Part shown: in pieces, positions 32,876 through 40,753 of the stretch
How the letters are laid out: every line of letters begins with the position of its first letter
Numbering within the stretch: position 1 is the stretch's first letter
Assembly: GCF_905397435.1 (NCBI RefSeq)
Contig: NZ_CAJPVI010000028.1
Coordinates: forward strand, 1-64,000
DNA: 64,000 nucleotides
Reading direction: 5' to 3'
From: Cupriavidus numazuensis
GTDB taxonomy: Bacteria > Pseudomonadota > Gammaproteobacteria > Burkholderiales > Burkholderiaceae
Made by a program: the position numbers and the translations under genes
The notes under the pieces: model-generated
What the model saw: only the letters and a program-made list of their open reading frames with translations
What the model was told of the DNA's origin: nothing
Database searches by the model: none

Positions 32876-34195
32876 CTAGCGGTTGACCAGCTTTTTCGGC
32901 AGCGTAAGCGTGAGCATCGCTCCAATCATTGCCACACAGGCAATAAAGATCACGCCGTTGTTGGTGCTGCCGGTGACATCCTTCACCACGCCCACCACGT
33001 AGGGGCTGACGAAGCCACCGAGGCCGCCAAAGCAGTTGATCATTGCCACACCGGCAGCCATGCCGACGCCAGACAGGAACAGCCCGGGGATGGTGAAGAG
33101 CATCGAAGTAGTACTGTACGCGCCGACCGCAGCGATCGTGAGGCAGAGCAGTGCCATGCCCATCGAGTCGTGAAACCAGACGCTTCCGATCAAGCCGACG
33201 CACACACAAGTGAAGGGGCCTACTAGATGCCACCGGCGTTCCCGCATCCGGTCCGAATTTCGGCCAATCAGAAACATCATGAAGAATGCTGCCGAAAACG
33301 GAACTGCGGTGTAGAACCCCACATGCATGACGTCACCGACATTGAGTTGCTGGACAAGCGTGGGAAGCCAGAAAGACACGCCGTACGAGCAGATCGCCGA
33401 GCAGAAGCAAATGCTCGTCATCTTCCAAATACGCCGGTCCTTCAGGGTGGCCGCAAGAGACACGGTGGACTTGTCCCCCTTCGAGAACTCGCGATCCGCT
33501 TGAAGTTCGCGCGCGATGAGCGTCCGCTCGTGTTCAGTAAGCCACGCTGCCGCTGCGGGGCCATCGGATACGTACTTCAGGCAGAACAGGCCAAGCAGAA
33601 AGGAAGGCACTGCCTCGATGATGAACATCCATTGCCATCCCGTAAGCTGGTGTGCACCGTGGCCGAACTCGATGATCGCCCCTGACAAGGGGGCGCCCAG
33701 CATGCCGGACAGCGGTACGGCCCCAACGAAGAGCGCTACCATCTTGGCCCGCTTGTCAGCGGGAAACCAATAGGTGAGATAGAGAATGACACCCGGATAG
33801 AAGCCGGCTTCGGCCGCGCCCAGGAGAAAGCGCAGCACATAGAACTGTGTTGGCGTTTCGACGAAGGCGAACCCTGCGGAGATGAGGGCCCACAGAAGCA
33901 TGATGCGGGAGATCGTCTTCTTTGCACCGATTCTCATCATCAGCAAGTTGCTCGGGACTTCGAAGATGAGATAGCCGATAAAGAAAAGGCCGGCACCGAG
34001 GCCGTAAATGGCGTCGCTGAAGCCGAGGTCCTTCAGCATGTGCAGCTTGGCGAAGCCGATGTTGATCCGGTCCAGGTATGCTGCCACATAGCACAGCATT
34101 AGGAACGGCATGATATGCAAGGCGACCTTGCGATAGACCGCATCGCGCTTGGATTGCAAGCTCGGTACGGCAGATTCGTTGACTGTTGCATGCAT
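32876..34195 (-). CDS. MFS transporter, anion:cation symporter (ACS) type
   Basis: This 439-residue inner-membrane symporter has twelve predicted helices and is of the ACS family (tartrate, glucarate, phthalate-like organic anions). Family marks are CYVAAYLDRINIGFAKLHML in helix 1, GAGLFFIGYLIFEVPSNLLM, and RFLLGAAEAGFYPGVILYLT in helix 4. The long central loop follows ADREFSKGDKS. I chose the ATG at 34195 because GGAGGAG lies eight bases upstream; an ATG eight codons further up sits before that site. It ends a minus-strand unit dehydratase-DUF4392-RidA-MFS, so it likely imports the substrate of those enzymes. Confidence 0.9.
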   Translation of the reverse strand: MHATVNESAVPSLQSKRDAVYRKVALHIMPFLMLCYVAAYLDRINIGFAKLHMLKDLGFSDAIYGLGAGLFFIGYLIFEVPSNLLMMRIGAKKTISRIMLLWALISAGFAFVETPTQFYVLRFLLGAAEAGFYPGVILYLTYWFPADKRAKMVALFVGAVPLSGMLGAPLSGAIIEFGHGAHQLTGWQWMFIIEAVPSFLLGLFCLKYVSDGPAAAAWLTEHERTLIARELQADREFSKGDKSTVSLAATLKDRRIWKMTSICFCSAICSYGVSFWLPTLVQQLNVGDVMHVGFYTAVPFSAAFFMMFLIGRNSDRMRERRWHLVGPFTCVCVGLIGSVWFHDSMGMALLCLTIAAVGAYSTTSMLFTIPGLFLSGVGMAAGVAMINCFGGLGGFVSPYVVGVVKDVTGSTNNGVIFIACVAMIGAMLTLTLPKKLVNR

Positions 34196-34268
34196 GGGCA
34201 ATTCTCCTCCATCCTTCATCTTTGAACCCGGGAGCAGATTTCTGTCCCGGATGCAGCGCTGTGGCAGA

Positions 34269-34289
34269 AATCACATACGGTGTGTGATT
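34269..34289 (-). promoter_or_regulatory. Palindrome upstream of the MFS gene
   Basis: AATCACA and TGTGATT form a perfect 7-bp inverted repeat with 7-base spacing, 75-95 bases before the MFS start. This is a typical size for a dimeric repressor site, and suggests that the transporter has control separate from the genes upstream. Confidence 0.4.
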
Positions 34290-34293
34290 CCGT

Positions 34294-34770
34294 CTATTTA
34301 GGTCTTACTTGAATTGTGGCTTCGATTTCAACGGCCATTTGCGAGGGCAACGATGAGGCGCCGGTTGCGATTCTTGCGTGACGCCCTTTGTCTCCCAGTA
34401 CTGCCGCGAAGAGTTCCGACGCCCCATCGAGAACCTTGGAATGTGCATCGAAGTCATCGCCGCAGTTCACAACGCCGTTCACGCGCACAAGTCCCGCGAT
34501 ATTGTCGATATCGTCATCGCACATGCTGGCGACATGACCGAGAATGTTCAAGGCGCAGATTCGGGCGGCGTCCTGACCTTGTTCGATGGAAAGGTCGCGG
34601 CCGACTTTTCCTGCGTACTTCAGTACGCCGTTCAAACGAGGCGCCTGACCGGCCACAAAGAGCAGGTCCCCAGCACGCACGATCGGTACGTAGGCCCCGC
34701 GCGGCTGATTCGTTTCGGGCAATTCGAGGCCGAGTTCGCGCAGGCGCCCGGATATGGTGGTCTTGCTCAT
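34294..34770 (-). CDS. RidA/YjgF-family protein
   Basis: This 158-residue RidA-like protein belongs to the YjgF_endoribonuc-like branch that is longer than E. coli RidA (128). These trimers hydrolyse reactive enamine/imine intermediates released by PLP dehydratases. Seen are VRAGDLLFVAGQAPR, the internal ALNILGHVASM helix, and the conserved Arg before a small-residue loop (HARIATGASSLP) ahead of VEIEATIQV. The ATG at 34770 overlaps the stop of the DUF4392 gene by four bases (ATGA), so translation is coupled. A dehydratase two genes upstream would produce exactly the kind of imine RidA removes. Confidence 0.88.
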   Translation of the reverse strand: MSKTTISGRLRELGLELPETNQPRGAYVPIVRAGDLLFVAGQAPRLNGVLKYAGKVGRDLSIEQGQDAARICALNILGHVASMCDDDIDNIAGLVRVNGVVNCGDDFDAHSKVLDGASELFAAVLGDKGRHARIATGASSLPSQMAVEIEATIQVRPK

Positions 34771-35834
34771 TTGAGTTGCCTCCAATCGCCGCGCTGACCT
34801 TGCCAGTTGACGGAGTGCCCGAGCGCGCGCATCACGCTGCCTCGGAGGGCGCGAACCATCCCTTCGTACTCTTCCATGACGATGCCATCATGGGCAGGTT
34901 CAGGGGCCATAAACATGCCGTCGACGCCCCCGTGGGCCACACACAATTCGGTACTGCGCGTCTCCAGCTCGGGCGGATGGAATACCGTCGGGTTTTCCAG
35001 CAGCGCCGAGAGTGCGGCGACGATACCGGTCGCTCCCCAGTTGGAGATGTTGGCCGTGACCAGCCAGTCTGCAGCCGTGACGGCAGCGACACCGCCTCGC
35101 CCGGGGGTGCCAGTGTCCGCCGCTTTCGGGGAGAAGCGCGGAAGGTCCTCGGCAATGACGCCCATGCCAAGTTCGTTGCCGCCGTCGCCGATCCCGATGA
35201 ACGGAATGCCGGCCCGCTTGACCTGCTCGAACAGGCGGTCGAGGTTAGCGACCATGCCATCTAGGGGGCGGCCTCCGAGGCCGTGGTACAGGCCCTTGGC
35301 ATTGCAGCCCGGGCGCTCGATGGAGATCGCAGCGCACGGGCGCGTGATCTCGAGCAATTTGTCGCAGATCGCAAACGTTCCTGCCTCATCCTTCGGGACG
35401 GTCTTGATATAGACCGGACGCAGGTACTCGATCGGGCGGATGACACCGTCCTCAGGATAGGGCATCGGGGCGAGGCCGGCGCCACGAAGCGTGGCCACCA
35501 TCATGGTTTCCCAATCTTCGTCGATGACGATGACGGTCTCACGGCGCATGCCGAGAAAGAAGGCCCGTGCCAGCAAGGCGGCGCCGATCGGACCATCGGT
35601 TTCCGGTGCGCCACCGCCTTCCGGAAAACCGGTTGCAATAAGGATCGGCCCCGGGTTCTCTTGCGTCGCGGCGACAATTCGCTCGGCCGCGCCCATGCAC
35701 GCAGGGCCAGGCTGGCGGGACTGCAGCGCCTTGTACAGGTTGCCAATCAGGCCGACGCCGGTGTAGTCGACTTTCATGAAGTCGTCGATGGTGGCGGCGA
35801 CCCGCCGGTACGTATTGGATTCTCGGTCAAGCAT
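34767..35834 (-). CDS. DUF4392 (D-glutamate cyclase C-terminal family) protein
   Basis: This 355-residue protein matches DUF4392 (Pfam GLUCM-like_C), the C-terminal domain of mammalian D-glutamate cyclase DGLUCY, which turns D-glutamate into 5-oxo-D-proline. The hallmark GIGDGGNELGMG occurs near residue 205. Also present are ILIATGFPEGGGAPETDGPI, the acidic SIERPGCNAKGLYHGLG, and a C-terminal region with CVAHGGVDGMF. It is a stand-alone domain here; the matching N-terminal DUF1445 partner exists nearby as a frameshifted gene (30376-31231). It is coupled to RidA by a 4-base overlap and follows the dehydratase by 32 bases. Confidence 0.85.
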   Translation of the reverse strand: MLDRESNTYRRVAATIDDFMKVDYTGVGLIGNLYKALQSRQPGPACMGAAERIVAATQENPGPILIATGFPEGGGAPETDGPIGAALLARAFFLGMRRETVIVIDEDWETMMVATLRGAGLAPMPYPEDGVIRPIEYLRPVYIKTVPKDEAGTFAICDKLLEITRPCAAISIERPGCNAKGLYHGLGGRPLDGMVANLDRLFEQVKRAGIPFIGIGDGGNELGMGVIAEDLPRFSPKAADTGTPGRGGVAAVTAADWLVTANISNWGATGIVAALSALLENPTVFHPPELETRSTELCVAHGGVDGMFMAPEPAHDGIVMEEYEGMVRALRGSVMRALGHSVNWQGQRGDWRQLK

Positions 35835-35866
35835 GTTGGGCTTCCAGTTAGATTCGCGGGGCAGAC

Positions 35867-36865
35867 TCAGGCCTTGAGCGCCTCGATATAGACATCCGTG
35901 TCGACGTTGCCGCCGCTGAGGACCAGAGCGACGGCTTTGCCTCGGACATCGAGCTTGCCGGCCAGGAGCGCAGCGAGGGGCACGGCGCCCCCGGGTTCGA
36001 CGACGAGCCTCAGGTGCTGGTACGCAGCTTTCATGGCCCGACGAACGTCGTCATCGTTCACGACGAGGCTGCCGGCAAGCAACGCCTGGTTGACCGGGAA
36101 AGTCAGTTTCCCGGGCTTGACCACCTGCAGCGCGTCGCAGATGGATTTCGCCCCAGGGACATTGCTTTCTGGGCGTCCGGACGCGAGCGAGCGAGCGAGT
36201 TCGTCGAATCCGGCGGGCTCGCCGGCATAAACGTCAGTGTTGGGCGACAAGGCTTTGACGGCGATCGCGACGCCGGCAACCAGACCGCCGCCGCTGCAGG
36301 CGGCAATGACGGCATCGGGGTGCACACCATGCTCGATACACTGTTCCACGATCTCAATGCCGACGGTTCCCTGGCCGGCCATGATGTAGGGGTCGTCGTA
36401 GGGGGGGACCGTCACAGCACCCGTGCGCTCGGCAATTTCGGCGCCGATCGCCTCGCGGTCATCCTTTTGTCGGTCATAGAGAATGACGGTGGCGCCATTC
36501 GCCCGCGACCCATCAATCTTCGCTCGCGGTGCATCCGACGGCATGATGATGGTGGCCGGGATGTGCAGGCTTCGCGCGACCGTCGATACGGCCAAAGCGT
36601 GATTCCCGGACGAGAAGGCCACGACACCGGCGGCGCGTTGCGCGGGAGTCAGTTGCAGAAGCCGATTGCAGGCGCCGCGGAACTTGAACGCCCCGGCGTT
36701 TTGCAGGCACTCGGGCTTTACAAGTACGCGACCGCCGACGAGGTCGTTCAACGCTGCACTTTCTAGCAGCGGCGTCCGGACGATGTAGCGGCGGATGCGG
36801 TCGTGCGCTTGCTCGATATCGGCAAGTGAAAGTGCGAACTGGTCGGGAAGGGTGGCGGTGTCCAC
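35867..36865 (-). CDS. Threonine/serine dehydratase-like PLP enzyme
   Basis: This 332-residue fold-type II PLP enzyme eliminates ammonia from threonine, serine or a 3-hydroxy-amino acid such as hydroxyaspartate. The PLP lysine lies in GAFKFRGACN (about residue 61). The substrate loop is SSGNHALAV, the phosphate-binding glycine loop is CSGGGLVAGV, and the C-terminal LSGGNVDTDVY closes the site. No ACT regulatory domain is present, so it is a short catabolic form rather than biosynthetic IlvA. First gene of the dehydratase-DUF4392-RidA-MFS unit. A perfect LysR-type palindrome lies 85 bases upstream. Confidence 0.9.
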   Translation of the reverse strand: MDTATLPDQFALSLADIEQAHDRIRRYIVRTPLLESAALNDLVGGRVLVKPECLQNAGAFKFRGACNRLLQLTPAQRAAGVVAFSSGNHALAVSTVARSLHIPATIIMPSDAPRAKIDGSRANGATVILYDRQKDDREAIGAEIAERTGAVTVPPYDDPYIMAGQGTVGIEIVEQCIEHGVHPDAVIAACSGGGLVAGVAIAVKALSPNTDVYAGEPAGFDELARSLASGRPESNVPGAKSICDALQVVKPGKLTFPVNQALLAGSLVVNDDDVRRAMKAAYQHLRLVVEPGGAVPLAALLAGKLDVRGKAVALVLSGGNVDTDVYIEALKA

Positions 36866-36949
36866 GACGAACTCCTCAATGGCTGCGTTACGATGTTTCT
36901 ATTACACAGCGATGTCGGAATAACGGCCAATCGTCAATTTCGATGGACT

Positions 36950-36970
36950 TCGATAAGGTAGCCTTATCGA
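36950..36970 (-). promoter_or_regulatory. LysR-type operator before the dehydratase gene
   Basis: TCGATAAGG and CCTTATCGA form a perfect 9-bp inverted repeat with a 3-base centre. It contains T-N11-A (36954-36966), the textbook LysR motif. It lies between the dehydratase start (36865) and the end of a LysR gene (37095), which is the obvious candidate regulator. Confidence 0.6.
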
Positions 36971-37094
36971 TCACGCTGTTAAGCGTGCGGGCGGGTGGTC
37001 AGGGACCAATCGATCTGAGGCACTAGGGAAAGCACTGATGCGCCGTCAGAACAAGAGGAATTCGTGAAACTACGGCCCTCGGGCGCAATTTTCC

Positions 37095-38009
37095 TCACTT
37101 GGTTCGGTGCGCGGGATGGCATTCAGCCGTGGCGACGGAGGCGATTTCGCATGCGAGGGTGGCAAGGGCCATCTTGATGGGTTCATCGCTGCCGCGGGAG
37201 TACGCGACCGCAAAGGTCAGGTCACGCAGTTTGAGTTCTGCCTCCCGTACCGTCAGGCGGCCCTGCTCGACCTCCTTGGACACAGCAAGTCTCGGTACGA
37301 CGCAGAGGCCAAAGCCGTCCTCTGCCATGCGGACGATGGTTGAGAGCGAACAGTTCGTGAATATCCGCGGCGCTCCATGTTCCGGTGTGGCGAGCTCCTG
37401 CCTCAGAAAAGTATAGGGGTAGGTGCGTTTGGGGAAGGTGATGATCGGATGCTCGGTCAGGGCCTGCTTCGAAAGCGGCTCTTTGGACACTTTCAACGAC
37501 GGTGAAGAGAAGAAGTTCAATTCATACTTGCACAGCTCTTTTTCTACGAGTTCTCCGTCTTGCTGGGGCCCTAGTACAAAGGCCATATCGAGTTCTCCGC
37601 CCTTCAGCGCCTCCCGCAGCGTCGGTGTGATGTCGACAACGATATCGATACTCAGGTTTGGGTACTTTTGGTGCGCACGTTCTAGAAATTTGGCCAACCA
37701 GGTTTGTACGATTGTTTCCGCCGTCCCCAATCGAATGACGCCGCTGTACGAATCGTCCTCGGCCACCTTAAGCATCATTTCCGTGCGCAACGCCATGAAG
37801 CGCTCGGCGTAGTCATAGAGCACCCTTCCTTTTGCCGTGAGTTTTATCGTTCTGGGTCCCCGCTCCAGCGCCTTGATCCCCATCTCTTCCTCGAGCGAAG
37901 CGACGCGTTGCGAAACAGCGGGCTGCGTGGTGTGCAGCTTCACGGCCGCCTTGTTGAAGCTATTCAGGTTCACCACCCAGTAAAAGACTTCGAGGCTCTT
38001 AAAATTCAT
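37095..38009 (-). CDS. LysR-family transcriptional regulator
   Basis: This 304-residue LysR regulator has its HTH in the first 60 residues (FYWVVNLNSFNKAAVKLHTT, then QPAVSQRVASLEEEMG). The effector domain has DIVVDITPTLREALKGGELD and a later DGFGLCVVPRLAVSKE. I chose the ATG at 38009, which puts the HTH at the N-terminus; the frame is open 84 codons further up, but that part has no similarity and faces the divergent oxidase gene. It is transcribed toward the dehydratase operon and lies directly upstream of its palindromic operator, so it probably controls that operon. It may also act on the divergent D-2-hydroxyacid dehydrogenase 251 bases away. Confidence 0.88.
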   Translation of the reverse strand: MNFKSLEVFYWVVNLNSFNKAAVKLHTTQPAVSQRVASLEEEMGIKALERGPRTIKLTAKGRVLYDYAERFMALRTEMMLKVAEDDSYSGVIRLGTAETIVQTWLAKFLERAHQKYPNLSIDIVVDITPTLREALKGGELDMAFVLGPQQDGELVEKELCKYELNFFSSPSLKVSKEPLSKQALTEHPIITFPKRTYPYTFLRQELATPEHGAPRIFTNCSLSTIVRMAEDGFGLCVVPRLAVSKEVEQGRLTVREAELKLRDLTFAVAYSRGSDEPIKMALATLACEIASVATAECHPAHRTK

Positions 38010-38260
38010 GTTCGTACAAAGTCCGTTGCGTGGCGTATGCCTGATCAATCTGGGGGATGGCCTCATTCTATCGCCGGTGCCTCCGCAGTGCCGATCGCAG
38101 AATCCCGGTGCCCATCCTTCATGAAATGTAAATTCAATGTTCATGCTGTGCGGCACTGCGGGCATGCCGTGTGCCGCTAGACTTGAGGCTTCCAGGCAAG
38201 TCGCCCTTTCATCGCGACTTGGTTCCCATGTCAAGGCGTGATATCGATCGGCGGTGAGCA

Positions 38261-39694
38261 ATGCGAGTTCATACAGATATTGCTGAGTTCATGGAGGCAA
38301 TCGTGGGGCCGCACGGTTGTCTCACCGGCGACGCCGATACTGAACCGTTCGTGACCGACTACCGCCGCATCTATCGCGGCAAGTCGCCGCTGGTGGTGAT
38401 GCCCACGACCACGGAACAGGTCAGCCGGGTGATGGCCTGGTGCTATGACCACAACGTGCCCGTGGTGCCGCAGGGCGGCAATACGTCGCTCATGGGAGGC
38501 GCCGTGCCCGACGGCACCGGCACCGCCGTGGTGATCAGCCTGAAGAAGATGAACCGCGTGCTGGCCATCGATACCGTCAACGACACGATGATCGTGGAAG
38601 CCGGCGTTACGCTGTCCGGCGCGCGCGCGGCGGCCGACGATGCCCGGCGCCTGTTCCCGCTGCGCATCGGCTCGGAGGGCTCGTGCCAGATCGGCGGCAA
38701 CCTGTCGACCAACGCGGGCGGCACGGCGGTGCTGCGCTACGGCAACATGCGCGACCTGGTGCTTGGCATAGAGGCAGTGCTGCCCGACGGGCGCATTTTT
38801 TCGTCGCTTAAGGGCCTGCGCAAGGACAACACCGGCTATGACCTCAAGCACCTGTTCATCGGCGCCGAAGGCACACTCGGCATCGTCACCGGCGCGGTAC
38901 TGAAGCTGATGCCGCAACCGCGCTCGACCGCCGTGGCGTTCGTGGCCGTGGATGGCCCGGAAGCCGCCGTCAAGCTGCTGGGCGAGGCCCGTGCGGTGTC
39001 CGGCGGCGCGGTCAACGCGTTCGAGCTGATTTCGGCCCCCGCGCTGGACCTGGTGCTCGAATACCTGGGCGACGTGCCGTCGCCGCTGCCGGGCCGGCAT
39101 GACTGGATGGTGCTGATCGAGCTGACGTCGGGCACCGACGAGGCAACGCTCAGCGGTACGCTGATGGAAATCCTGGAGTCGGGCCTGGCCAATGAATGGG
39201 TCGTCGACGCGGCCGTGGCATCGAGCCTGTCCGACAGTCAGCAGTTCTGGCGCCTCCGCGAGGAAATCTCGGACGCCCAGACCCGCACCGGCGGCAGCAT
39301 CAAGTGCGATATCTCGGTGCCGGTGTCGCGCATCGCGCAGTTCATCGACAAGGCGTCGGCGGAGGTGCTGGCGCTGGAGCCGGCCACCCGCATGGTGATC
39401 TACGGTCACATGGGCGACGGCAACGTCCACTTCAACCCGCTGCGCCCGAAGGACCGCGACGCCAAGGACTTCCTGGCGCAGTGGTACCAGCCGGTGTCGG
39501 ATCTGGTCGATGGCCTGGCCCATGCCGAGAACGGCTCGATCTCGGCCGAGCACGGCATCGGCGTAGCCAAGCGCGACGACCTGGGTCGCTACAAGTCGCC
39601 CGTGGAGCTGGAATTGATGTGGCAGATCAAGCGCGCCCTGGATCCCAAGGAACTAATGAATCCAGGGCGCGTGCTTCCTCAGTCGGTAGACTGA
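38261..39694 (+). CDS. FAD-binding D-2-hydroxyacid dehydrogenase (GlcD/D2HGDH type)
   Basis: This 477-residue flavoprotein of the VAO/PCMH fold oxidises D-2-hydroxy acids such as D-2-hydroxyglutarate, D-lactate or glycolate. The FAD pyrophosphate loop is VPQGGNTSLMGGAVPDG (about residues 68-84), followed by IGGNLSTNAGGTAVLRYGNM and the FAD-contacting GAEGTLGIVTGAVLKL. The C-terminal metal/substrate site has VIYGHMGDGNVHFNPL and AEHGIGVAKRDDL. Base composition is distinctly more GC-rich than the LysR gene beside it, so the two have different histories or expression levels. It is divergent from LysR and ends just before a strong terminator. Confidence 0.9.
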   Translation: MRVHTDIAEFMEAIVGPHGCLTGDADTEPFVTDYRRIYRGKSPLVVMPTTTEQVSRVMAWCYDHNVPVVPQGGNTSLMGGAVPDGTGTAVVISLKKMNRVLAIDTVNDTMIVEAGVTLSGARAAADDARRLFPLRIGSEGSCQIGGNLSTNAGGTAVLRYGNMRDLVLGIEAVLPDGRIFSSLKGLRKDNTGYDLKHLFIGAEGTLGIVTGAVLKLMPQPRSTAVAFVAVDGPEAAVKLLGEARAVSGGAVNAFELISAPALDLVLEYLGDVPSPLPGRHDWMVLIELTSGTDEATLSGTLMEILESGLANEWVVDAAVASSLSDSQQFWRLREEISDAQTRTGGSIKCDISVPVSRIAQFIDKASAEVLALEPATRMVIYGHMGDGNVHFNPLRPKDRDAKDFLAQWYQPVSDLVDGLAHAENGSISAEHGIGVAKRDDLGRYKSPVELELMWQIKRALDPKELMNPGRVLPQSVD

Positions 39695-39728
39695 AGCATG
39701 GGCAGTGTGTTTCTTCATGTCTGACCTT

Positions 39729-39755
39729 AGGCCGACTCCTCGTCGGCCTTTTTTT
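39729..39755 (+). terminator. Rho-independent terminator of the D-2-hydroxyacid dehydrogenase gene
   Basis: AGGCCGAC and GTCGGCCT form a perfect 8-bp stem with a TCCTC loop, followed by a run of T. It is a textbook intrinsic terminator 35 bases after the stop codon. A group II intron begins two bases after the T-run. Confidence 0.92.
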
Positions 39756-40166
39756 GAGTGCGCCCGGCAGGGCGCATCTACTTGGGGGTGCAAGTCCCCT
39801 ACACACCCGGCAAGGGGAAGTGTTAGCCAGAGACAAGGGTTTCCCGGGCGACCGGGAGTCTGAAGGAAGTCCGAGGCAAAGCGCTGGCCTGACGAACAGG
39901 AAGCGGATATGAGGCGACGTATCGGGGTGAGGTAGCTCAAATTGCCAAAGCCCAATACTTGCACGGAACGATACGGCGTAAATCCGGCGGGCATAAGCGT
40001 GAAGGTGGGTGCGTCATACCCGGGGAGATCTGCACCGCTGCCATAGGGCTACCGGCGTCTAGAGGCGCCGGGATGGCGGTGCAGAAGTCAGCAGAGGCCA
40101 TACTAGGCGAGCCGTTGGCGCTGAAGGGCCGAACATTAACGAGCGCGATTAGGACGACAGACCTCG

Positions 40167-40739
40167 ATGCTTACCGACGAAGCCCAAATGCACGAACGAG
40201 TGCAGCCCACAGCGGAGGACGGCGGGCGGAACCTGCCTGGGGCCGATGGGGGTGCGGAGGCTGGCACGGCGGCTGTCGGGCAAACGAAAGCGCGGGCGCC
40301 ATCGCTGATGGAGGCGGTGGTCGAGAGAGGCAACATGCGGTTGGCGTACCGGAAGGTGGTCGGCAATGGCGGAGCGGCCGGGGTGGATGCCCTGAGCGTG
40401 ACGGCGTTGCGAGACTGGCTGAAGGTGCACTGGCCGAGCGTCAGGGCGGCGTTGCTGGCTGGCCAGTACATCCCACAGGCGGTACGCGCGGTGGACATCC
40501 CCAAGCCTGCGGGCGGGGTGAGGACACTGGGTATCCCGACGGTGGTGGACCGGCTGATCCAGCAGGCGCTGCTACAGGTTCTCCAACCGGTGTTCGAGCC
40601 GGGGTTCTCCGAGTCGAGTTACGGCTTCCGGCCGGGCCGCAGCGCGCAACAGGCGGTCTTGCAGGCGCAGCGCTACGTGCAGGAAGGTCGGCGCTGGGTG
40701 GTCGACATCGATCTGGAGAAGTTCTTGGATCGCGCATGA
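40167..40739 (+). pseudogene. ltrA: Group II intron reverse transcriptase/maturase, 5' half (interrupted)
   Basis: The first 187 or so residues are those of a LtrA-type reverse transcriptase. They include MRLAYRKVVGNGGAAGVDAL (RT block 0/1), AVDIPKPAGGVRTLGIPTVV, DRLIQQALLQVLQPVFEPGF and SSYGFRPGRSAQQAVLQAQR. The frame is cut at 40726, in the codons of the conserved DLEKFFDRVNHD motif. It then runs four codons into foreign DNA before a stop. The second half resumes at 43445. Cut in two, the maturase should be inactive unless the insert is excised. The Met at 40167 fits normal RT length once the halves are joined (about 465 residues). Confidence 0.85.
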
Positions 40740-40753
40740 GAATGCCCTTTGGT

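Noticed and set aside
34314..35264. Plus-strand frame of 316 codons
   Set aside because: Antisense to RidA and DUF4392; Arg-rich shadow.
38231..39553. Long minus-strand frame of 440 codons
   Set aside because: It lies antisense to the well-supported D-2-hydroxyacid dehydrogenase gene, is His/Arg/Ala rich and has no family signature. It is open only because the sense gene is very GC-rich.
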